The position numbers and the translations under genes are program-made. Shown here in pieces: positions 37,520-47,537 of a stretch of 64,000 bases of DNA; the first letter of the stretch is position 1; every line of letters begins with the position of its first letter. This DNA is from Epiperipatus broadwayi (taxonomy: Eukaryota > Onychophora > Udeonychophora > Euonychophora > Peripatidae): positions 186,001 through 250,000 of the forward strand of contig JAQFVV010006725.1 of NCBI GenBank assembly GCA_028023455.1, written 5' to 3'. A model generated the notes under the pieces. The model ran no database searches. It had not been told where the DNA came from and worked only from the letters and a program-made list of their open reading frames with translations.

Positions 37520-37645
37520 ATGCATTTAGGCATTTCAGCAAATCTTTCAAAATTTAATTTATCAATAATCTCCCTACGAAACTTTTCAAAAGTAGTACAT
37601 CATAATAGTCACAATGAGCATCGCTATTCTGAATTTGTAAATGAG
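37520..37645 (+). CDS. Candidate first coding exon with mitochondrial presequence-like N terminus
   Basis: ATG at 37,520 has A at -3 (GAGAATG). The 42-codon reading MHLGISANLSKFNLSIISLR continues to SEFVNE and stops at a consensus donor, AATGAG followed by GTAGGT, exactly between codons (phase 0). The first 30 residues have Lys, Arg, Ser and hydrophobic residues, no acidic residue, and can form an amphipathic helix. These are typical mitochondrial import features. The frame would also stay open to 37,744, so an unspliced small ORF is possible. Exon phase fits the phase-0 exon at 52,891, which makes one gene with a 15 kb intron attractive but unproven. Confidence 0.42.
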
Positions 37646-38055
37646 GTAGGTGTTGATCGTTTGGTCAAAATGCCGCTAAGAGTTATTTCTAACGTTTTAA
37701 ACAAAATACTTCGATTTTTACTGAAATTCTTATTCCTTTTTTAATTTAACTGATTTTAATTAAAAATTATGAAAACTTTTAAAAGTACCAAAATTTAATA
37801 CTATATGTTTCTGGATCTATTTTATCTGTTGATAAAGAATAATGCTTGGAAAATTCAATGTCTAATATAAATTAGTTACTCTAGATCGTATCTGTGAGTT
37901 CACCAGTATTTTTAAGAATTAATAAATTTCTTGTAAGTAATTGTGTAATTTATATTTGGACAAATCCTATTCTAGTTTTTTTCTTCTTTTAAATTAATTT
38001 GTATAATTATGTAGTAATGTGAATTATAATTGAAAAATATTAATAATAAATGTGT

Positions 38056-38474
38056 ATTTAACTACTAAATATCACATGATCACCATTTAATACCAATCCT
38101 GCCTAATAGGATTATTAAAGACTCCAAAGTGAATGGGTACTGAAGTGAGTTCAGACCTATATGACTATATAAGCTGAGCTTGGATTGAAAATATTGTGTT
38201 TTCAAATTTTAGACTCGTAGTTTTGTAGTTAAGTAGAAATAAAAGGTGGCTGCTGGAGGGTTGCATTAGATCCTAAGATCTACGCATTAGATCCTAAGAT
38301 TTACGTGCAGTGCTCCCAGATCCAAAGCTCCTCACTGATGAAAGCTAGAAACTAGTTTGGAGATATTGGATGAGTAGGCACTAGATAGGGATTTTATGCA
38401 CAAACCTTCTGGCAACCATTGATTACTCTGGCTTGCACTGAGTAGCACTACTGAATGAAGAGTTTTGCCTGTTT
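38056..38474 (+). mobile_element. Foldback-family element (copy B)
   Basis: The 419-base insert has near-identical edges TAAATGTGT and TAAATGTTT (38,047-38,055 and 38,475-38,483; eight of nine bases). It begins with CTAAATATCACATGATCACC, keeps the central spacer of the 40 kb element (GGGTACTGAAGTGAGTTCAG, ATGACTATATAAGC) and has one complete arm ending in GAGTTTTGCCTGTTT. Near 38,270-38,305 a 24-base unit (GCATTAGATCCTAAGATCTAC) is duplicated in tandem. Most of the left arm is missing. Confidence 0.75.
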
Positions 38475-38483
38475 TAAATGTTT

Positions 38484-39955
38484 AATTCAATATAGATCTT
38501 TAGGGTATACTTATAGTCAGAAAGGATATAAGAAGATAAATAATGAGAAATACTGGAACGATATTTAAGAAGTGATTACAAGAAACTACAGCAACATTTG
38601 ATAACTTAGTGTAGGAATATTTTATTAAAGGTTAGTAGAAACATGCATATTCTTAAAGTATTTATAAGGGTATGTATAATATACATATAATAATAAAATG
38701 CTTTATATACTTATAGCTTGGAGAAAGACGAGTGGTCAAAACTCAGCAAAGATTTGAAAATGATAAATTGTTAGTATTAAGTACATATGGGAACTGATTA
38801 TTATTGTTATATAGAATTGATGACATAAATGCAATGCATGAGATAGCAGAGAGAAAATAGAACGATTGTAATTCTTTAGTAAGAAAAAAAAAGAAAATTG
38901 TGTGAGTATATTATATATCAGAATTAAATGTGTAGAGTTACTATTCAGTTTTTGCAAAAAAAATAGAATGATAATAGCTACGTATATGATAATAAATAGT
39001 AAAAAGTGGACTTTATTTTAGGAATTTCTAAATCAGAAAATAGCATATCAAATTAATATATCCGGAGCCGACCAGTCAATTGGCAGCTGGATAATTTTAA
39101 TGGTTTATTAAAACCAACATAAAGATAATAATAAATTTAAGAGTTTATTTTACTCTGAATATAACAGTAATATTAGTAAAGATTAGTAATTCAACTTGAT
39201 CTTTTAGATCATTTAACAGTTTATATTTCTGTAGAGATTTAATATATATAAGTCTCTAACTCTGCAACTTTTGTGAGCACATTATTGCTCACACATTTTT
39301 CTGAGGTAATCAAATTAGTTTCTTGATTAGAGCTCTTTTTTACTAACTTTCAGAACATCAGAACTGACCACAGAACAAAACTTAAACAAACTCAGCACCC
39401 AGTGTACCATTTTGCTCTGTTTTTTTTTCTTCTTTCAATTCTTCTGCACACTTTATCAACTTTCTAATTTATATAAACTAAGACTTATTAATATGAAAAT
39501 TTGCCTATTGCTTTTTGCAGTTAGTGGTTTATTTTTTTTCTGCATATTAATTAATTTCATTTCTGGAGAATTCTATTAATTTTTATATCTGTATCCACAC
39601 ATTTATTCATGCTTTAATAAAATATACAGACACAGCACAAATGTGTTATTTTTTTATCTGTTTAGTGTAAACTGGATATTCCTATGATTATACTATAGGT
39701 AATGTCAAAGTAACAATAGATTTTCTCTAATGTAATTTTCACTACACCATTCTCATGCAAGATAGGGATATTATGTCATAAGTTTTTAATTAATAAGTAA
39801 TGCATATTAGGGCATTTACATATGCATTCAAAATTAAAGATTAAACTAAACCAGACTCACAATTTGTTCTTCATTCATTAATAGTTATTTTAATCTTTGT
39901 ATTCTCTTATCACTATGAATTTAGTATAATATACTAAAAAATAGAAATAATGGCA
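38484..39955. other. Gene-free DNA
   Basis: No gene is supported. A small GC-richer patch at about 39,059-39,092 (CCGGAGCCGACCAGTC, then GGCAGCTGG) stands out but matches nothing I recognise. Confidence 0.45.
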
Positions 39956-40020
39956 TTAAGTATAGTCAATAAACATCACATGACCACCACCTCTTATGCT
40001 TGTGTATAACTGTTGTTAAA

Positions 40021-40302
40021 ACAGGCAAAACTCACTATATATTGCCTTACACAACAAGCTAGAGTAATCAATGGATGCCAGAAGGTTTGTGCATAAAATC
40101 CCCATCTAGTGCCTACTCATCCAATATCCCCAGACTAGTTTCTGGCTTATGGCCTTCATCATTGAGGAGCCTTGGATCTGAGAGCACTGCACCTAGATCT
40201 TCGGACCTAATGCAACCCTCCAGCAACCACCTTTTATCTCCATTTAACTACAAAACTATGAATCTTAAGTTGAAAACACCTTAATGTTTTCAATCCAAGC
40301 CC
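40021..40302 (+). repeat. Left inverted arm of foldback copy C
   Basis: The arm starts AGGCAAAACTCACTATATAT and ends CAATCCAAGCCC. It pairs with 40,401-40,673 over almost its whole length. It contains the family signature CCAGACTAGTTTCTGGCTTA and AGAGCACTGCACCTAGATCT found in copies A, B and partly E. Confidence 0.88.
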
Positions 40303-40400
40303 TAATAGGACAGTGGTGGCTATGGTTATTAAAGAACCAAAGACACCAAAATGTATGGGTACTGAACTGGGTTCAGACCCATATGACTATATAAGTTAAT

Positions 40401-40673
40401 GGGCTTGGATTGAAAACATTATCGTGTTTTCAATTTAAGACTCAGTTTTGTAGTTAAATGGAGATAAAAGGTGGTTGCTGGAGGGTTGCATTAGATCCTA
40501 AGATCTAGGTGCAGTGCTCTCAGATCCAAGGTTCCTCATTGACAAAGGCCATAAGCCAGAAACTAGTCTGGGAATATTGAATGAGTAGGGACTAGATGGG
40601 GATTTTATGCACAAGTCTTCTGGCATCCATTGATTACTCTAGCTTGTTATGTGTGGCAATATATAGTGAGTTT
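40401..40673 (-). repeat. Right inverted arm of foldback copy C
   Basis: The arm starts GGGCTTGGATTGAAAACAT and ends ATATATAGTGAGTTTTA, the complement of the left arm with few differences. The low arm-to-arm divergence suggests gene conversion between arms or a recent origin. Confidence 0.88.
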
Positions 40674-41280
40674 TACATTTAAGTATAGTGTTGAATTTTA
40701 AATTTTATTAATAATTTATTTTCAAATTAAATTTATTGTCAAGAAAAATAGTCTTATTTTCTTAATTGCATCAATTTTAAGAATTAATTATCATTCGTAC
40801 TATTTTATTAGCTTGTATCAGCCGCTTGATGGCATTGATGCTATGCAAAAACACAGAAACATAACATTTCCGGGCCGCCGGCATAAAAATTAATTTTTAA
40901 TATCTTTATATATTAATGTATGTTAGCATATCTACAAAGTCAACAAATTTGTTATTTAGTTGATGATGTGGAATATATGTATATAAATGAGAAGTTGGAT
41001 GATAGAAATTAAAATAAGTTCAAAACAATTTTTTCTTCAAATTTTACTCTCACCCTGCTATGTAAAACAGAACTCGTTTGTAAATAAATTAGACAAGTTA
41101 TATTTATTATATATAAACATTACAAGCATAAAGCTAAACTAGTCAATAAATAATTAAAATTACCCAAATCCAAAACTCAGTCAGACTAGCCAAGAAAAAA
41201 TAAAATCAAAAACACAACCAACAGTTTCACTGCTACAAGCAGACTTCTCAATTGTAAAGAACTACAAAAACAACACCATA

Positions 41281-41625
41281 TTAAACATTGGCCACAAATC
41301 CATTTACTTCCCATACACTCTTAATATTAAAAGAATCTTTAAATAAGTTAATTGCTTCAGAATTATAAATTTTCAATAATAAAGATTCTTTAATTCTTTT
41401 TATTTCATTTCTCTCAAAGAAGACAACCTTAGCTTCATCAAAATTAATAGTGTACCCTGTATCTTTTTCATGGACATACGAAGCAGAACTAAGATATTTA
41501 TTTCTAACCCTACTTTTATGAACCTTTATTCTTTCATTTAAACTCAAACTACTCTGACCTATGTAAATCTTCTTACAAAAACAAGGGATAAAATACACTA
41601 CACCAGGAATTAATCGAACCAGATA
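41281..41625 (-). pseudogene. GIY-YIG endonuclease end of a Penelope-like retroelement
   Basis: The minus-strand reading GVVYFIPCFCKKIYIGQSSL (frame open upstream to about 41,640) continues with LNERIKVHK and RIKESLLLK to a stop at 41,281. VYFIPC then YIGQ is the Penelope version of the GIY-YIG motif, Arg in LNERI and Glu in KESLL are the expected catalytic residues, and CFC matches the cysteine pair seen in Penelope-like endonucleases. The reverse transcriptase that should precede it is missing, so this is a 5'-truncated copy, although the domain is intact over about 110 residues. Downstream, GCTTGTAGCAGTGAAACTGT (complement of about 41,220-41,240) resembles the common 3' segment of such elements. 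Confidence 0.75.
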
Positions 41626-41886
41626 TGAATTAATTATGCATTAGAAGGCCAATAGTTATATACACCTGCTAATTTAATATTTGGAATAGAGGTACCGTGC
41701 GATCTTTTCATAGATTTATATATTCAATAAGAATCAGATCTATGTGCATAAATAGTTGAACGACGATGGCTATTAATAATTACTCATGCTAAGAATAAAA
41801 TGCTGCCCGGAATGAGCTCCTCCTAAGTGGGCAAATGAAAGAAATGGACATAAGTTACCAAAGCATGCTTCATTCCTGAACCTGGC

Positions 41887-42150
41887 TCACAGTAAGGCTT
41901 TCAAAATGAACAGGATTCTGGAGCGATTGAACCAGGTCTCCTTTCGAAGAGAACACTTTCGCTGACAGGAACGGGACTTGCATCTGAACTGCAAGATGGT
42001 TTTGGACATCTCCAGTCTCATTGTTTCACCGCACACACATCTCTTGGCATGTAGGAGTATGTTTTTGTCCTGTAAAAATGCCACCACGCCAGCTTCTGTG
42101 GACAATAGTTGGCACAATTTGAACGGCTAAACTTTTGCAGGCAGCCATTT
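41887..42150 (-). pseudogene. N-terminal zinc ribbon of a Merlin/ISXO2-type transposase
   Basis: The minus-strand 76-residue frame reads LCQLLSTEAGVVAFLQDKN, then RCVCGETMRLEM, FRCKSRSC and KCSLRKETWFNRSRI. Two cysteine pairs followed by a S-L-R-x-x-T-W-F block are the hallmark of the zinc ribbon that precedes the DDE domain of Merlin (IS1595/ISXO2-like) transposases. The natural start is probably ATGGCTGCCTGC near 42,150, in another frame, so a small indel near 42,120 separates them. The frame stops just after the ribbon and the DDE catalytic domain is absent. It is a dead fragment. Confidence 0.65.
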
Positions 42151-42451
42151 TATTTGTCACGGATGTGTTCTTGTGCAAACATGAGCTTGTCGAAATCTTG
42201 CTTGGATGTACCTTTTCCGAATTTTTTTTAAGGTTCCACGTTGACTAGGGAAGCATGGTGGTGGGTTTACAATTGTTAGGAAGTAATAGTAGGTTAGATG
42301 ACTGACATGCATAATTGAAAAGTTGTGTCAGGCTGAAGTCTAGACATCCTCACACGATATTGTAACGAACTTTGAAATGCGAACATTGGGATAAAGTGCA
42401 TAACACGAAGCAGCAGGCCAGCCACAAGAAAACGGCATCACCAACGCCTCT

Positions 42452-42538
42452 TTCTGTGCTTTTGCATAGAAATAAGGCTGGCGGTTGCTACGTAAACAGC
42501 ATATTTATGTGTTTTTGCATATAAATAAAGCTGTCAAG
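42452..42538 (+). repeat. Two tandem-like copies of a 30-base motif
   Basis: TTTCTGTGCTTTTGCATAG, AAATAAGGCTG (about 42,455-42,484) and TTTATGTGTTTTTGCATAT, AAATAAAGCTG (about 42,507-42,536) agree at about 26 of 30 positions, spaced about 52 bases apart. Such sub-terminal repeats are common near the ends of DNA transposons. Confidence 0.6.
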
Positions 42539-42540
42539 CA

Positions 42541-45500
42541 TCTGACATGAGCTAATAGAATAGTATCATTATACAATATAATGATCTGTTATTCTGTGCC
42601 TTTAAGGAAAAAGGCAATCTTGTATGATCTTATTATATTTGTTGATCATTTTATTTTCAATTTATTTGTTTAAAGATAGATTTTTTTTACCAGCAAGCTT
42701 TAATATATTTCATTGTTTAAACATGTAAATATTTTAATTATATTGTACATAAAAATTAGATCACATTTTAAATTATTCTCAATTAATTATTTACCTATTT
42801 TGTATTTTTTTCTATTTCATAACTTTATTTAAAGAATGCATTAATAAAAATTATCCCAATTTATATATTTATATTTCTTTGGTAAATACATTCATTATTA
42901 TGCTCATTGTTATAACAAAAGCCCTACTGATACCAATCTAAGTAATATATTGCATTTCAATAATCTCAACTATAATTAGGCATAAAATAATTGTCAGTGA
43001 TTGACAAGCAAACAGTATTTTCTTGACAATAAATATGAATAATTTCAGTGAATTACATCCTGAAATTTTAATAAAACTTGACAATATAATTCAGAATTTT
43101 GCATTTTCACAATGTTTCTGATTTAATCTAGCATTGTTATGGTATAATTAATAATATATTCTGGAATAAAATGTATATATATATATTTTGCTGATAGCAT
43201 TAACATAAATCTGTTGACTATCGGTGAATAGGAATGTTTTTATTGCATTAAAGCATGATTTAATTGGGGTTGGTAATGGTGCACCCAAGGTTCTGTTTCA
43301 ACAATAATTCTTTTAAATATATGTTTTTCATCTGCATACTGGAATAACTTTGGTACAAATTTATTTATTTCATTTAATTTGATTGTTGATATGTTTTGGC
43401 ACTTACCCTACACAAATTTTCTGAAAGTTTAAACATTCATATATGAAGATATTGGCAGCTCTTCAGTCTAGAATCATCTAGAATAAATTTGAGTTTTAAT
43501 CGGTCTGAGGAAAATTGAAATACTAACAATAGGGGTTTTCTATGTGATAATTACTGATTACTCAGTCATGGAGAGTTGTTCATGTCTTATAGTATTTAGA
43601 ATGGGAATCTGATGATATGTTGTTATGATCATATATTATGATGTAGTTTTGGTATCTCAAATGTTATTACAGATGTGAAAATTAATTAGCAGTGGGAAAT
43701 GCATCAAACATGCTCATGATCTCAAAGTAACAAGCATGAAAACTTTATTGATATTCATATGAATGTAGAAAAAAAATTTTTTTTACTTAAAATTTTGCAT
43801 TTGGTTCTAATAAGAAAGTCAATGATTTGTATATTAGGATTGATTTTTACTTATTCAAAGATAGGAATTGGGTGATATTTATAAATCAATTGAAATTCAT
43901 GCTCATGTAAATAATTGATTTGATACTCACTTATAATTTATAATGTAAGCAGCATGCTTATGTGCTATTTTTTATTATTATTATTGAATTTTATTATTTT
44001 GTTATGAACTATTGAATACAGTAAAGATAGATATATATTTTATGTGGCATTTCACTTTAATTAACATAGCTTATTTATAAATATGAAATCACTTATTTTT
44101 GCACAAAGTATTTATATTTATGAAACTAAATGTACAAATCATTGACAACATCAACAAAAAAGTCATAATAATGAAAATAAATTATTATTGTTAATATCAT
44201 TTATTTATCTATACTTTTACAAATATAATTTCATTTCAGCTTGCTTTTTTTATTATTTTTTTGTAAAATAAAGAATTTAAAAAAAAAAAAGAAAATTGCC
44301 TTCTGAATCAAAGAATTAGAAAGTTGGTGAACTGAATAGTATCGATGATTAAAATAAAAATGGTATTATATTTTATGTTCTGAAGATTGTATTCATAGAA
44401 TCATTAATAAAAAGACACGAATTAATGGTATCATTAATTCTTAAAAACACAAAAGAGAACAAAAAGGATTTATTTAATTAATGAGCATTTAAAAACAAAT
44501 ATATAATCACACTCTTGAAGAAGATTAATAATCATTCAGATAATAATTACTGCCAAATTTTGCATCTTACAGATTATTGCCAAATATGAAAAACTAATGA
44601 GAAATGGAACAAGGAAATAGTGTTCCCTACTTTTTTGAAGGTTTTGGATACAGAAATAAAACAAATGATTCAACAATTAAAGAAGTTTGCTCATCTATAA
44701 ACAAAACATAAAATTTGAAATTAAAGAAATATAAATTACCACCAAAAAGCAATATAAAATTATGAATACTAGTAGAATATGAGCTCTATCCATAGAATGG
44801 AGCCACTATCCACGTAACAATTAAACAAAGAAAAAAAACTAATTGATAAGTTTCATATTTTTTATAAAAATCAAAATCATAAAAATATAATATATTCAGA
44901 AAACTAATCTGAAAATAATGTTTAACAGTCAAAAAGGAATTCAATAAGCATGACCCAAGCATTCTGTAAGAAATTTTATTAGTGATGAGGCAAAATGCAT
45001 CTCTATAAAAAATTAAAATTACAAAACAAATTTATGGATTGAATATAATAATGTATTTAACAAGCTCAACTATATGAAAAGTAAGCCTAGGAATCTTTAA
45101 GAAAAAAATTCCTCAGAATAAATCCAAAAGCAATAAAATTCTAAAAATGTTATCTATATGGAAAATTAAAAATATATGGATCATAAAAAAATAGAGTTAT
45201 TATTGTAATGTATGCTTTCATCTTGTTATTTTCTTTCTTGCTTATTTTTCATACTCTTATTCGAAAAATACAGAGAAAATAAAAAACATTTTAGTCATAA
45301 AAAGTGCATAGGCAAAAGCATACTTATGGTAATGACTGTATGAAGCATAATAAAGAAAGTAAATGCAATGAATTTCTGACAGTAATTGTATTTTGTATAG
45401 AAACCACATTTGCAATTTTTCTCCTACATAAATACCTTTATTGAAATTTAATTTAATTGTGAATTTTTTGCTGTCATTTATTTTTTATGGATTATAGGAC

Positions 45501-47398
45501 TTAATTTTTGGATTCTTTTGCTTGTTGAATACATTATTGTATTTGATGAATATTTTTGCCTGCATACTTTCTGTGGTATTTTTTATTTTCATTGTAGACA
45601 GATACTTTTTTTGAATTTTAATTTTTTATATATTGCTGTACTTTCTTATGAATTACAATACTTTTTATATTGTTGTGCTTGCTAAATTCTTATTTATATT
45701 CCTTCTGTAGTTTGGTTTATAATTTAATTTTTTATGTATTTGCATTTATTCTCATTACTAATTACAGAATGTGTATATTGATCATGCTTATTGAATGTGT
45801 ATTTTTTTTATCATTGTGCATTTCTTTCATTGTTAAATACGTGTATATTATTTTTAGGTTTAGTTTTAAATTATTTTCATGTTTGAATTTTTATTTAAAG
45901 TATGAAACTTAGCAATTAGTTATTTTTTTGCATCATTGGTAGATGGATGATGATTTCATCCTTTTGTAAAATTCACACACCACTAGCACAATTATATGCA
46001 AGAGCAAATTTATTTGCTATTCTAGTGCATTTATTATGAGCAATACTATAGTAAGAAGAAATAATTTATAATGTTTTGTTGCTAATAGAATTGTGTACTA
46101 TATTATAATCTTTTATTATTTTGATGAGGGAACAAATATCATGGATTCAACATAATTCATGGTTTTTATTTGACATTTTTTTGTCAAGGAAATTGTAAAA
46201 GAATTATTCAATTTATCACAATTACTAAAAACTTAAAAAAAAAGTAGATATTTGCAAAGTAGTTGTAAATGCTCTTCTGAATGAGAAAGTCATTAAAGAT
46301 AATATTTGTAAATTTCTCAGTATGTCAAGTAAAGAAACAAAAGTTGTCCTTTTATTTGCAAATCTTATTGGACATCTGTTGCTAAGTTGTTGTTTTTTTA
46401 TTGTACATTAAGTGGTTTTATATTAAGAATACCATTGAATCACTCAATATTGACAAGAATTATAACAAAAAAAGTGATTCCCTTCTTTCCTCTACATGCT
46501 TTAAATAAATAAATATTATTAAACAATGAAGTTCAATCATTAATCATATATAACTGTATGTGTTGATTATTTGTTTGAAATTTGAATGATTTTAAATGAT
46601 AGGAATATAGATTTACCAGTAGAAAGAATTACAAGACATTAGTTAAATTTCTGAATGAATGTTTTTCATAGATTGTGTTTGCATTTGAATAAAATAAATA
46701 TACAAAACATTTTTTTAATCATTACATTTGAAATTTCCCCATTATATATAATATTAGATTGTTGAAAACTGAACCAAATATATTTATTTATATATTATTT
46801 CCAATAGCTTCACGTTCAAAACTTCTTCATAGATTTGAAATCATATGAAAATCTCTGTATATTTAAACTTATATGAAAGTTTTCTATTATTAAAAAAATT
46901 GCAGTAATTATTATATAATAAAATAATTTTTTAAACAAATTAATCTTGAAAATTTTTAAACATTTGAAACACTATTTTAGTTGAGAATCAACTTGGAAAA
47001 TGAAATCATTATATTGAAGTAGTAAGTAAGCAATGTTAAATAAAAATTATGCTATTTCCTATTGGAGTATCAATTATGTAACAGTAAATAGTTGAAAAAA
47101 TATGCCATTAATGTAATGGTAAACACTTTGAGAGCTAGAAGTCAATCACTTATCTCTGATGATTATTAAAGCCCATATAGTTTCTTAGCAAAAGGAGAAT
47201 TTGTTTGTAAACATGTGCCATCCTTCTTTATATCTCGCCATTTCATTTACACACATAATATTCAAGTTTATTTAAATATAGACTTAGAAGATTCTGACAC
47301 TTTTGCACACATATTGATAGTATCAAAGATAAACAACAATATTTTTGACTTTAACTAATATGAAAGCACATTATAAACACATAATAGTATATGTACAG
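42541..47398. other. Gene-free AT-rich DNA (4.9 kb)
   Basis: No gene, RNA or known repeat is supported. ORFs here (for example 45,670-45,912) are made of Phe, Tyr, Leu and Ile from AT-rich sequence. The stretch lies inside the proposed 15 kb intron. Confidence 0.5.
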
Positions 47399-47407
47399 TA
47401 ATATTTA

Positions 47408-47528
47408 ACCACTAACATCACATGATCATCATTCTTTATGCTTACACAAGCTGATATCCAGCATCCATTGATTACTCTGGCTTGCGCTGAATGGTGCTAA
47501 TGTATGGAGAGTTTTGCTTCTGATACAC
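47408..47528 (+). mobile_element. Foldback-family minimal derivative (copy D)
   Basis: The 121-base insert has a perfect 9-base duplication, TAATATTTA (47,399-47,407 and 47,529-47,537). It keeps only the family's left leader (CATCACATGATCATC, TTATGCTTACACAAGCTG) joined to the last part of the right arm (GGCATCCATTGATTACTCTG-like sequence, then TGGAGAGTTTTGC). The whole interior is deleted. Confidence 0.8.
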
Positions 47529-47537
47529 TAATATTTA

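Larger units (their letters stand above)
39967..40678 (+). mobile_element. Complete foldback element with 280-base inverted arms (copy C)
   Basis: The element is flanked by TTAAGTATAGT on both sides (39,956-39,966 and 40,679-40,689), of which nine bases or more are the target duplication. A left-only leader of about 54 bases (CATCACATGACCACCACC) is followed by the left arm (about 40,021-40,302), a spacer of about 98 bases (40,303-40,400) and the right arm (about 40,401-40,673), the near-perfect complement of the left. The spacer has its own hairpin, CTGAACTGGGTTCAG. No protein is encoded. Long arms plus 9-base duplications suggest a Mutator-type (MULE) or foldback non-autonomous element mobilised by a transposase elsewhere. 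Confidence 0.88.
40825..42540. mobile_element. Composite transposon island with possible terminal inverted repeats
   Basis: The string TTTCTGTGYTTTTGCATAG occurs at about 42,455-42,474 on the plus strand and, with one difference, as its complement at about 40,840-40,858. These could be the ends of a DNA element of about 1.6 kb containing the Merlin-type and Penelope-like fragments between them. A second version of the right-hand string follows at about 42,507-42,536. The island, especially 41,800-42,540, is clearly GC-richer than its surroundings. No clear target duplication was found, so the boundaries are tentative. Confidence 0.35.

Noticed and set aside
40075-40284. 69-codon frame MPEGLCIKSPSSAYSSN
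   Set aside because: Lies wholly in the arm of the foldback element, whose complement at 40.4-40.67 kb and other copies do not keep the frame.
45670-45912. 80-codon hydrophobic frame
   Set aside because: Composition (Phe, Leu, Ile, Tyr, Ser) is what AT-rich DNA gives; it has no gene context.
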